Below are positions 11,047-21,097 of a stretch of 64,000 bases of DNA, piece after piece. Position 1 is the first letter of the stretch. Every line of letters begins with the position of its first letter. Origin of the DNA: Mortierella alpina (Eukaryota; Mortierellomycota; Mortierellomycetes; Mortierellales; Mortierellaceae). The notes below the pieces were generated by a model, which was not told where the DNA came from, did not search any database, and saw only the letters and a list, made by a program, of their open reading frames with translations. The translations under genes were made by a program, and so were the position numbers. The stretch lies in the NCBI GenBank assembly GCA_029449245.1, contig JANATF010000008.1:1488001-1552000 (forward strand), in the 5' to 3' direction.

Positions 11047-14000
11047 TTACGATTGAACAGATGACCGTAGTTTTTTCTGTGTAAATGGCGTCTTACACTT
11101 GTGAACGACCACCTCCTCCTTGACTTTAACGTGAACCGAGATCACCTGTCGGATTACTCTGCATGAACATATCGTCGGTGTCACGACAACTGTCGACGAC
11201 ATACCTGTGTGAGACGACGCAGTGCTACCAGTAGATCCGTTTGCTCCAGTCGCGTTTGTTGTTGAAGTAGTCGGAGAAGTCATCATTGGCTCTGCGATTC
11301 GAAGAGCATCGATTCCACCCATCAACAGCGCCACCTTGTTAAAGCCCGCACTCACCAAAGCGGACGCAAACTAGATCATATTAGGAGTGAAAAGCTTTCC
11401 GTTAGTACAAATCATCGTCCTCAAAAAAAAATTAGCGCCGGGATATCGTCGTACCTCAGACCCGGAGTCACCTCGGTTGGCAATGACGACCAAGTAACTC
11501 TTCTTCAACTTTTTGAGGATCAAGAGTAATAGATCCAGCTGACTGGCAACCATATGAATAGATAGTGGATAATGGCCATTGCGGAATCTAAATATCAGAA
11601 AAAAAAACGTAAGAATGATGCATAAGCAATGCGTCCATAACGTGTTTGCAACGGATTAGCGGACACGACAGCATCACATAGGCAGCACTATGCAGAAACT
11701 TTGCACAGTGAAATGACGGGCTCTACAACATTACTCTGCTTCAGGTCGGATATCAAGAACCATTGCCTGTTGTCGCAGTCGCACAAAGTCCGAGCGATGG
11801 ATCCTCGGCGCCAGCTCTGCATTCATCACTTCGATCGACAGAGGCTCCTCCCACCAATGTACCACATTCCCTCCTGCGCCTTGTGAGGACAATCGCTTTT
11901 CAAAATCAATTTCCTTCGATCTCCTCGGTTCCTGCTGCTCCATTGATACACGACCATGATACGTCGCCTCTGTTATTGCCGTCGATCCAGAGGTATGGCC
12001 ATTAGATCCAGCACTCTCTGCATTCACAGATGTTGCTCCCAATCCGGCTCCGGACTTGCCGTAGCAACTTCCTCCGCTTGCTGAATACAGTTGCTTCCTC
12101 ATCTCTCTCGATTCTTTGTCATAAGAGAGCCAGCAAGTGGACGGAGGCGTCACTCGACACATGGCCAACGCTGTCTCAATACATTTTTCAATGTCCATCT
12201 CTGGAAACGACTCTGAAAAGATCCCGATCGCCTCATTGAATTCGGATTGCAGCAACTGCAATCGGAACTGCTGCAGAATTGCGATGCCGACAAAGAGTGG
12301 GAGCGACGAAGGCCCGACCAGGATCTTGTCCCAAAGGTGGTAGATTTTGTCGAGCGGGAAGATGTGGGTGAAGAGCGTCATAAACCAAGAGATGGCGTAA
12401 AGCTGTGGTATGAATCGGATATGGTCCAAATGGCTTGAGAGTTCGGGGTCGTGGTATGAGAGCAGGTGCCTAAACACAGCCAGGTACTCGTGTATGACTT
12501 GTGAGTTGTCGTGCAAAAACATGTCCTTGAGGAACTTTGGCAGGAACCTTTGGATGCATGCAAATGCCAGGGCTTCGTCGTTAAAGTTGAGTGTTAAAAA
12601 CGGAGCACAGCACGAGTCCAACCCTATGACAATGACGTAAAGTGCAATCGCGATGCTGTTATTCATTTTGGTCAGCAAAGAATCCTCTAGATATTTTAAA
12701 CTCACTTCATATCTCGCCGTCTTACCTTGCCAATACACTTGATGCTCATTCGCCTCGACCCAACATTTGAGTAAACGCTTCATTTTCTCGTGCCCTGCAG
12801 GAGAAAACATGAGCTGGTTGTATTGATGACACCTTGGCACGTCTGTTCGTTGTAGGTGAAGAGTCGGATAAAAGGGTCAAAGACAATGTTTGAGAATACA
12901 ATACGAAATATGGTAGAAGCCGCAACTGTAGTAATCACTCACCTAATTCAATCTGTCGATCGGTGGATTTTTCGGTGAACTTGTCATACTCCTCGTATAC
13001 TCGTTGATAGTCTCCAATAACGCCCAAAATAGCAGCCCACACCTTTCCCCGAAGCAATGGCGGAATATCGATTTTGGAGTGGTGCAAAATCTCAGCCCTT
13101 GACGCTGGATGCTGCAGTAACAGATCCGTGAACATGGATAGCCTTTGGTACTGATATCCAAGATCTTTTTCACGGATCGACAATGGCACTTTGACGCGCG
13201 ACTTGTTGGGCTGTTGCGCAAGTGAAGGAGTCTCCTCTCCGGAGGCTATCTTGCCCATAGATTCGAGAGAGACAGAAGACGACAGCCTTGCGGCAGCGGA
13301 ATTGGGTCGCATTGAATCCGGATAAAGGAATGACTTCTCTTGCTCCTTGTCCTCGGCCATGGTGCCCTGCAAAAAGTTCATCTCTTCTGGATCCGAAAAC
13401 AAAAAGTAGTCCGTGTCCCATGAAAATTGATTCTTGTTGGGCTCATGTATCGACCGCAGGATCTCTGCCTCCAGGTTTTCAAGTGGCAGGATACAGCAAA
13501 CATCCGAGAACAGATCCGCGATGTCCCTAATGGGAGGGCGCCCATCCCGATTTTCAGCAACTTTGACCATTCTGGGCAGTAGTTGGATGGCAGGTGTGCC
13601 TACAAGCCGCCCATTCCTCCGGAACTGAGCCTCGACATCGCCACCGGCCAGTTTCCACAGATAAAAAACCTGCGAGAGCGGAAGCTTGCAGAGGAGCGGA
13701 AATTTGACAGGTGCTGTGGCTGTCGAGACCGGGAGTATATTCCCTTCAGAGATTAACTGCCGCAGCCTTTCCACCTCGCCCTCGTATTCTTGCAGAAAGG
13801 AGGACTGGCTGTATGGTATCCGGTGCCACAATTTTGATTTCTGCCCTGTGGACGAACTCTCCAGTTCCAGCAGATCGTGCGATTTCAAAAAAACATGGTT
13901 CCGCATCTGCGCCGCTTCCCGAGTCATGCCATGGCACAGACTTAGGCACTCGCGCAAAAAGGCTGCTAACTCCTGTAACTCTGCTCCGTCATAGTTTTCC

Positions 14001-15164
14001 ACTCCGTCATGGCGAGCCGCCGTTTGTCCCGTTTGAAGAAACCTCAGGATCACAGGGTTAATACCGACGCCCTCGGGACAATCGTTTAACCATGTCTTTG
14101 TTGTGGTAGAGAGCTTTCGAATGGCGAAGAGCGATCCTACCAACTCTTCCAGATCCAGCCTCTCCTTGCACCAAAACGACTCGCCGAGAAACATTTCGGT
14201 AAGCATAACGCCCACTGACCAGATATCCACCTATTGTAAAACGCGGGTATATCGGATTGTTAATGGGTGAGTTCTTTCACAACGCACCTCATCTTTTTTT
14301 TTTTTTGGATATTGTGCAACTAACCGAGTAATCGTGAAGGCTCAAGGTATGTTCCTGTCCAAGTGCGTTCGGTGAGAGATAGTGAGGATCGCCTATTGAG
14401 AACTGGACCAGCGTTCCTCCTTGAGTCATGTTAAAGAGACCATAGTTGGAGAGCTTGATGAGCCCGTCGTCCGTCAGCAGCGTATTGGCGAGGGTTAATG
14501 ACCGGTGCACTATTCCATGAGTGTTGAGGTATGCCAATCCGTCTAATATCTGGACCGCCCAGGACCTGATCTGCGCCAAGCTCTGACTATGATAACGTAG
14601 GTGCGTTGTTAGATTCCTCTGGCGCACACAGTATCATGCTGTGGAGATGTGCGATGCGAACTTTCTATACCCTTTTGACCCCGGTCCCTGAGAATCATGC
14701 TCCTGTGCGCTACGGATACTCGCCAACGAGCTGGTATAGTGTTCTTGGATAACGAACAGGCGATCTATAAGAAGAACCAAACGGGGACGAGTGTGAGGCA
14801 AACAGCTAGCAGCTGCTAAAGCTAACCTATTTGTCGTTTTACCTCGCTTTCCTTTGATGACATCCAAGTACTCGCACAGCGCAGGGTGATAGAGGCTCTA
14901 CATTCACGCGATTAGAAGTCGCCAAATTGACATATGAATGTTGTTAGGCTTTGCTCAGGTCCACACTGAAGAATAGCCCGGCTGGCATTAGATGCGGGCT
15001 ACCTTCAGAAACTGGCTCTGCCCAAAGATGTACGATGTGGCGGGAGTTACGCCATGGAACTCATCGTCGACATTGTCGTTCGCGCAGAAGGAGATGGCGG
15101 CGAGGCCAGCATTGCGGGTGGAGGGGTGGCGATGGAGGTCGGGACAGGTGGCAAATGTTGCCAT
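11047..15164 (-). CDS. TBCK: TBCK: pseudokinase, TBC and rhodanese domain protein
   Basis: Nine exons, in gene order: 15003-15164, 14843-14897, 14671-14764, 14325-14586, 12943-14230, 12726-12842, 11735-12623, 11455-11587, 11047-11370; 1107 aa with all phases consistent. The 5' boundary of exon 4 with exon 3 (GTATAG donor at 14670) is the least certain. The kinase-like region has RLFVIQEHYTSSLA, then HGIVHRSLTLANTLL, where the catalytic HRD is HRS, and LSNYGLF in place of DFG, so it is a pseudokinase. The TBC domain shows DVPRCHQYN and YWQGLDSCCAPFL; the apparent insert between YWQG and LDS is a 102-nt in-frame intron. A rhodanese-like domain (VLDIRPEAEFRNGHYPLS) and a Ser/Thr-rich tail follow. 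Animal TBCK acts in mTOR signalling and endolysosomal traffic (FERRY complex); a RabGAP-like role here is inference. Confidence 0.93.
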
Positions 15165-15471
15165 GGCGCTGTCTATGGCTGGCTGCTATGTGTCGAGGCG
15201 AAGGGTGGTGGCGCGCTAGCTCTTGTTGCGTCAGCCAGAGGACTGTTGAGACGAATGTGGAGGGTCCAGACGAGAAGCGTGGAGCGTGGGTGGTCGACAG
15301 TAATAAAGGCTGAGGCGGGACGGACAGTCACAAGAGGGGTCAATTGACCAGTGCTCATTGCTCAGGTGTTGATTTGACTCACGAGAAAGTAGTGCCTTGA
15401 TCCCAGCAGATAGACCGGCGACATAATCAACTGGTAACGATCCAAACATAAAAAAGAGGATAAAGATAAAT
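15165..15471. other. 5' flank of TBCK
   Basis: Leader and promoter of the minus-strand TBCK gene. Short open frames on both strands are not supported. It ends exactly where the MITE-like terminal repeat starts. Confidence 0.4.
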
Positions 15472-15860
15472 ACACTCAGTGAGTGAACTCCTATATACAC
15501 TCACCCTATGCTATTCCCATGTAAATTCACGAAATCATCAAATCGCTGCCGACAACGCATTTTCGGCACGATCGCTGCCTAAGTGCAACCATAGATCCCT
15601 TGTACCCTGTCCTACGAATTCTTGAAGAAACGACAGCTTTTCGGTCACCCGAAGACGAGAAAAATACAATACTTGCGAGAATATCGAGAGTGGCGAAACT
15701 TATGAACGAAGGATGATGGCCCCGTTGTGTGGAAAGTCATTCCCGCTGGGATAATGTGGTTTGGAGTGAGTTCACGTAGGAGAGATAGTGAATAACGATC
15801 GAGAGAATTTACATGGGAATAGCATAGGGTGAGTGTATATAACGTTCACTCACTGAGTGT
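15472..15860. mobile_element. MITE-like element with ~56-bp terminal inverted repeats
   Basis: The left end (15472-15528) and right end (15805-15860) are reverse complements over 56-57 bases with one 1-base indel and about two mismatches. Both ends start ACACTCAGTGAGTGAAC and run to CCCATGTAAATTC inward. The 389-bp element has no coding capacity. No clear target-site duplication is visible: the left flank is GATAAAT and the right flank CAATATC. It lies about 310 bp upstream of the TBCK start codon and 150 bp from the tRNA-Lys gene. Confidence 0.85.
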
Positions 15861-16011
15861 CAATATCTTCTTCCTAAAAAAGACGGGCCAACACGAATGC
15901 CTGTAGGCGAAAGCTGCTTGTCGATGAAAAAGAAAGGCAGTGGACGCGTCTTGGGCAAAACGACGAAAACCCACATCCACTGGAATTTTAGGGACGAGAG
16001 CAAAAAGAAGC

Positions 16012-16083
16012 GCCCAACGTGGGGGTCGAACCCACAGCCTTCAGATTAAGAGTCTGACGCTCTACCGATTGAGCTAGCCGGGC
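16012..16083 (-). tRNA. tRNA-Lys (anticodon CTT), copy 1
   Basis: A 72-bp cloverleaf without intron. The acceptor stem GCCCGGC pairs imperfectly with GTTGGGC, the D-loop is TAGCTCAATCGGTAGAGC, the anticodon loop is ACTCTTAAT with CTT, and the T-loop is GGTTCGACCCC. CCA is not encoded. The sequence is identical to the copy at 36074-36145 on the other strand. Confidence 0.97.
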
Positions 16084-16311
16084 AGATATTCGAACAATCT
16101 GATTGGTTGATTAGACAACTTCTTGGACCACTAGGAGACCATGAGCACTTTTCAGTCAATTACAGAGGGTTCGCTTATTTTTCGTGCAAATATAGAGGGT
16201 TCGGGAATTTAGCTCAAATGGTCGATTTAGAATACATGTCAGTTCAAGGTGTTGTGTTCGATTCCCAGATGGTACTACCGTTTTCGCATGGCTGTTTTAA
16301 ATGCTTCAAAT
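16084..16311 (+). repeat. tRNA-Lys upstream repeat, copy 1, with tRNA-like relic
   Basis: This segment lies directly 5' of the tRNA gene. It matches, in inverted orientation, the segment 35853-36073 before the other tRNA-Lys copy. Shared landmarks are ATTCGAACAATCTGATTGG at the tRNA edge, AGGAGACCATGA, GTGCAAATA and AGAGGGTTCGGG. Inside it, TAGCTCAAATGG (16210-16221) resembles a pol III A box and GTTCGATTCC (16256-16265) a B box, 34 nt apart as in a tRNA gene. I read this as a tRNA-derived relic or SINE-like unit; the stems are too degenerate for a functional tRNA. Confidence 0.65.
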
Positions 16312-16340
16312 GAAAGTGTCAAATTGTCAATCGACATGCA

Positions 16341-16590
16341 CCTCGGGATTTTTACCAGGTACGTCGGTCAATCGACCAATGGGTCAATGGGTAATGGGTT
16401 AAGCGATTTGACCAGTCGACCGGGCTAACCACATTGATGAATGAAAACGTTCTGGCGCCGTGCCTGGCAGATACACGTCGGTCAAATGGTCTAACGTCAA
16501 CTGGTGGTTAAAAATAATGGTCAATGACCAGCAACAGAGCTGGTCAACTTTTTGGTTAACTCAGTCAAAAAAAAGTCGGTTTGTACCAGC
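16341..16590 (+). repeat. GGTCAA-rich dispersed element, copy 1
   Basis: A short element with repeated GGTCAA/GGTTAA words and a central core (CATTGATGAATGAAAACG, then TTCTGGCGCCGTGCC and ATACACGTCGGTCAA). The core matches the element at 35385-35852 on the same strand. It is shorter than copy 2 and has lost clear terminal inverted repeats. It lies about 260 bp upstream of the tRNA-Lys gene. Confidence 0.65.
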
Positions 16591-16623
16591 AGACTTTTTC
16601 AGTTGATATTTATTTCATTGCTT

Positions 16624-17449
16624 TCAACAATTTAGTCTTCGAAGGGGCGGCTGCTTCCTGGATGGTCTGGGCGTGTCACTGTCTGATGGCGACAAGGTGA
16701 CTCCATCCATGGAAGAAAATGGCTCAAGCACCTGGCACCCCCTCTCACCTCTTTGGCTGTTGGATCCAACTACCGTCCAGTCGGAGTCCGAGGGAGCCTC
16801 GCCCTTGCTCTTGCTTGAGTGTAGCAAGGGTAAGGTCAGTAGGTGGAAAAGAGTTGTATTTGTACTAATGATCTAACCTAGACTATATACTGTGACTACC
16901 GATACTACTGTTATATTGAGGCTAAGATCGGAGCTGCCGGGTGCCGATCGACCGTATCGCCGGCATAGCTCGCAGAGGGCCACTAGGACCCTCCAGGGGC
17001 GTTGTGACCACCCTGTCGCGCTCTTCTTTCGACTCAAAGAGAAGAAAGAGGACGCCTGCGGTCGAGTAGTCGCAGATGATGGCTGAGGGGAGGGCGGCTT
17101 CCGCTGTTTGTAACACGTCGGCAACCGAGTGTTGATTTCTGTCGTAGGGGATGGCGAGGATGCGATCCGCACCTTCACGTTCTGTACCGTGATGGGTGAA
17201 TGCGACTGCCAGAGGTTGGTCGACCTCGGGTTCGACACGTTCAGTCCTGGCGCGGATCTGGCCCCACGCTGAGCGCAGCTTCTCCTTGGACAAGGGACGC
17301 GCGACGTCAGCGAAGGACTTAGGACGGTCATTTGCGGGGGTTGAACTTTGTTGTTTTTCCTGAGGGTGATCAGGTCCCTCGACATCCTCATTCCTCTTTT
17401 CTTGCGAAGAGGAGGAAGGAGGGGAGGGGTTGTTGGGGTTCTCTTCCAT
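16624..17449 (-). pseudogene. decayed retroelement ORF1-like fragment
   Basis: On the minus strand, 16922-17449 reads 175 aa from ATG: Pro/Ser/Gln/Glu-rich start, then DRPKSFADVARPLSKEKLRS, then ICDYSTAGVLFLLFESKEER. A further open piece (16624-16827) has DWTVVGSNSQRGERG. The composition and the FADVA motif remind me of ORF1/gag-like proteins of non-LTR retrotransposons in zygomycete-type fungi. This is recognition by style, not by a search. No reverse transcriptase follows, so the element is truncated. A degenerate second copy lies at 17776-18013. Confidence 0.45.
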
Positions 17450-17689
17450 AGTAGGAAAGAGAGGGAATGGGGAGGGGATTTAAGCGAGGCCTTTCGCGTG
17501 TCTGGCCGTTGGTTCGCTGGGGAGATATAGTGGTTCGAAACAAGGGGGGTCCACGTTAGTGGTACGAACGTGGTAAGAGGGAAAGGTGCTCTACCGATTA
17601 TTGTAGCACGTCGGCGGCCGAGTACTGGTTGGGTGAGAAGTTTCTGATCCTATTACAGAGGAGGCCACCATCTATTTATCTCTCTTTGT

Positions 17690-18260
17690 GTGGGTTTGAG
17701 CATAGTCGCGTTCCAGTCTCCTACGGCTTGGCGTGATTGTTGTTTTGCTCTGTTACGAGTCGGCTCGAACGTCTGTTACAGGATCCCGCGTCGATCGTTA
17801 AGGCTGGCGATGTTCATGTCGTCCATGCGGATCCTGATTCGGGTGCCGATCGATCGGATCGCCAGCAGAGCTCGCAGAGGGGCCACTGGGGCTCTCCAGG
17901 GGTGTTGTGGCCACCTTGTCGCACTCTTCTTTCGACTCGAAGAGCAGAGCAAGGACACCGGCGGTTGAGTAGTCGCAGATAATGGCGGAGGGAAGGCAGC
18001 CGCTCTGTGCCATGGTAGGTGAAAGCGACCGCCAGAGGTTGACTTGAACGTGGCGATAGGACTTTTTGAAGCGCTACTTTTTAGGGGTCCAGATGCGGTA
18101 ACAGGGAAAAGTAGCTCTAACGATGGAACCATCAGGTTCCCGTATGAATGGCACCGGGGGTTTCCTGAGTCGTGTGCCGATGGATTGGGTTGCTACGAAG
18201 GGGAGAGAGGAGGAGGATGCGGATTCCTGGAGGGTGGTGTGTATGTGTTTGAAGAGAGTG
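17690..18260 (-). pseudogene. second and third degenerate copies of the retroelement fragment
   Basis: 17776-18013 on the minus strand repeats the motif of the preceding fragment (ICDYSTAGVLALLFESKEEC) with frameshifts and a deletion of roughly 100 bp relative to it. 18160-18260 carries a weaker third match around GTGCCGATGGATTGGGTTGC and CCTGGAGGGTGGTG. The similarity is visible at DNA level across TCGCAGAGGGGCCACT and CTCTTCTTTCGACTC. None of the pieces is coding. Confidence 0.45.
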
Positions 18261-18494
18261 AAGTCTCGACGGGGTACATGCACAACACATTGGAGATTGG
18301 GTGCTGATGCTTGTGGTGGGAGCTGATCGGTGCCGTTGCGCTGTGTGCAATGGCACGCATCATTGCACTGATCTGTCTTCACGACATTAAGTCTACCTCG
18401 ACACAATAAAAGCCACTACATATTCATTTGAAGCTGGTGTGTGTATGCAAAAAATATGAGGCTATGCTGGCTGGCTACGTAGAGTGAAAGATGA

Positions 18495-19854
18495 CTATGC
18501 AGCTTCAGGGGTGATTTCCCTTTGAGATTTGAGAACATGGTTTTCGGCGCCAATGATCTTGAGAGAGTTCATAAGCCTGGTCTTGGTGCTGAGTGAGCTG
18601 GACTTTTCATTGATCTCCTGCGTGATGCTGGAGATTAGGTCAGGCTGGATCTCTTCATGGGCAACAAAGAGAGGCAGTTCTGTGATAATAGCAGGCAGGT
18701 TGACATCCATGAAATGGACGGTGAAGCGGAGGGTATGTGAGATATTGAGCCAGTCCAGGCCATGCTCGGTGGGAATGAGCTGGTGGTTATCAAGATGCAC
18801 ATTCAGCTCGATGGGCTTGTGTCTACCAAAGTCGAGATCATTTTCCTCGTTTGGGATCTTTTTGATTGCAGAGACAAGACGTGAGGCATTCACTTTGCAA
18901 GGTACTCCAGGGACATGGCTAGAAGTGGGTACAAAAAAAAGTTTGTCAAAATAATGTTTTCGCTGAAAATGGAATAAAGTGAGCGATGGACAAAAGAGCA
19001 GTGTGCATGCATGCATGGATGCATGAATGTGAAAAAGGTACATACGCATTCTCCACGGAGGGATGGCCACGCCTCGTGAAATAATTGATATCCTCGGTCT
19101 GAACGACCGCACAGTCAATCTCCCTGATCATATAGGACTTGTGCCGGGCCTTCATCTCGGCGGTAACGACCAACTGATTCTGACCCAATCCAATGCGGGA
19201 AGGTACTGATAGCTTGCTCTTGAATTGCTTTGGCATATCCGTTGTTGCTGTGATGAGCGCCTGTGTGTCTTCCTCCCTTGGATCAAGAGACCTACGCAAA
19301 ATCAAATCATGCTTGATAACCCTCGTGGTAGAAAAGATGTGGTCGCGCTGGAGCGTAGCATGGATTTCGTACTTCCAGTCAATGTAATGTGTGTCCAGCT
19401 TGTTGATCAGCGTTGGCGGCAGCTCGCCGGAACGAGGAATGTCGATTCGGAAGGGAAGATACTGAGTGCCAGCAGCATCAAACTTAATTATCCCATGTCC
19501 ATCAGTGTCGTTGGCTGCCACGAGATCGACTGTGCTTTTAATCAGCGGCTCATGGACTATGGAGTGCTTTGGTGTGTCGACGTTCAACGCAATGCCGACT
19601 ATGGAGAGAAAGGTGCAGATGGTGTCAATTTATACAGGTTGTACTGACCCTGGGCCATTTTGTTGTTTCTTTGAAAGCACGATCCTTGGCTTACTGTGTC
19701 CGTGAATTGCCACGGTAGCGACTTTGAACCTTTCTGGCTTTTCCAAATGGAGCACGATTGCGCCATTCAATGTCTGCGTATTATAATCATCAAGCTCGAG
19801 GTCGACGATGAAGGGCTGCGGCGTGTCAAGTTCGATATCGAATGTAAAGCCCAT
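18495..19854 (-). CDS. arrestin-fold domain protein 1
   Basis: Three exons, 19695-19854, 19046-19598 and 18495-18918, give 378 aa. The first donor is GTAAGC at 19694; using it gives IHGHIGIALNV and continuous frame. The N-terminal arrestin sheet begins MGFTFDIELDTPQPFIVDLE, followed by an IKFDAAGTQYLPFRIDIPRS segment typical of fungal arrestin-related trafficking adaptors. The C-terminal arrestin sheet holds GLGQNQLVVTAEMKARHKSY and EINYFTRRGHPSVENA-like strands. ARTs link plasma-membrane cargo to HECT ubiquitin ligases. No PPxY motif is seen, so ligase recruitment is unproven. The same architecture recurs in the next gene, also on the minus strand, so the two look like an old tandem duplication. 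Confidence 0.85.
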
Positions 19855-21097
19855 GTTGAGTGGTAAAGAATGTGTGTGAGACGAGTTGGGTGTAGGATCA
19901 GGGAATATCTATGAGTGTAGGACACGATTATGATTCGGAGTAGAGAAAAACAGAAGAGACAGTGTTGCGGGTATCGGCTTTATATATCGGTTAAAACTCT
20001 CGTAATGAGGCGCAGAACTGGAGGCGAAGGAATAAAGAAAGACCAAGGAGACAGAGTAGCCAGGGCGAAGTACAAAAGGCTCCTGCGTTGATGCATGTTC
20101 CGATCGCAAAACGCCTCGTCTCTTTGACGTTATCGTCACACGATTCAAGGAGAAAAGGTTTTTTTCAAAGGAAAAGGGCACGATTGACAACTGTCCATCT
20201 TCCACATTGGCAACTTCAATACATGGCCCTGTGCCTAACATCCAGTCTTGCCATGCTTTGCCGCCAGAGCGCCGAGGTTGCTTTCATGTATATATGCAGT
20301 ACGTGTTTTGGCAGCAGACACCATCAACGCAAATGCGTCAGTAAAAATCTGCCCCTATTCATCAGCCTTCGCTTTGCCCATCGATCGAGAAGGCATTGCT
20401 TTTGCCACTCAACGACAACCTCCTCGCCTGAGCCTGAGAAGCCTGAGACAAGCGACAGTGACTCCTATGCACCATGATGCCATAGCACAAGTGCTCTAGT
20501 ACGTCTCTAACGGTAAAAGTGCCGACGGTCTTCGTCGTCTGACTTTTGTCTTTGTGTGTGTAGGATTTTTTTAGACACCACTCGGACCGAAATGTACTCA
20601 GCCCAAACCAGATTTACTTGGCTCAGGTATTTGGGCTGTGCATTCGAGTGGCAAATACTCACATCGGACCTTCTCAGCCAAGAAAGGGCGAGGATGGATA
20701 TCTCTTCATGCACCTAACGGGATCCATAATGCTTCTGAGGACGGGACGAAGTGGGCCATCTTTGGCTCTGTGGGTGGTTTCTACACAGGATGCCTACATT
20801 TTTTTTTTTTTACACGCAACGTGTCAACTTTGTTCCTCTTTAAATTTGTTTGTTTTTTGATCGGCAATTGCTTTGTGCCATCATCGTGCCTCCCTGGAAA
20901 ATCAATAACGCGATGGCGCCCGAGGCCGACGGTACCCGCCGCGATCATAGACTAAGGGGCTAAGTACATTGCGCCGTTGAAACATCCTCGGTAGTCAGTT
21001 GCTCAGTGAATGCTTATTTCTGTTCAGCTGCGGTATGTAGCCCTATGCTGCGGTTTTGTATATAGTACATTGATACAAAGGTCTACCTCTCCTAATC
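19855..21097. other. intergenic region between the two arrestin-like genes
   Basis: No gene seen. The first 130 bp are the promoter of arrestin-like gene 1, including a TATA box on the minus strand. The rest holds only short, unrelated open frames and a poly-T run (20801-20811). Confidence 0.45.
19978..19986 (-). promoter_or_regulatory. TATA box of arrestin-like gene 1
   Basis: TATATAAAG read on the minus strand, about 125 bp before the ATG at 19854. Position and sequence only. Confidence 0.5.

Noticed and set aside
12624-12725. Apparent 34-residue insertion in the TBC domain between YWQG and LDS
   Set aside because: It is a 102-nt intron (GTAAGA...ATAG) whose length is a multiple of three, so the frame simply reads through it.
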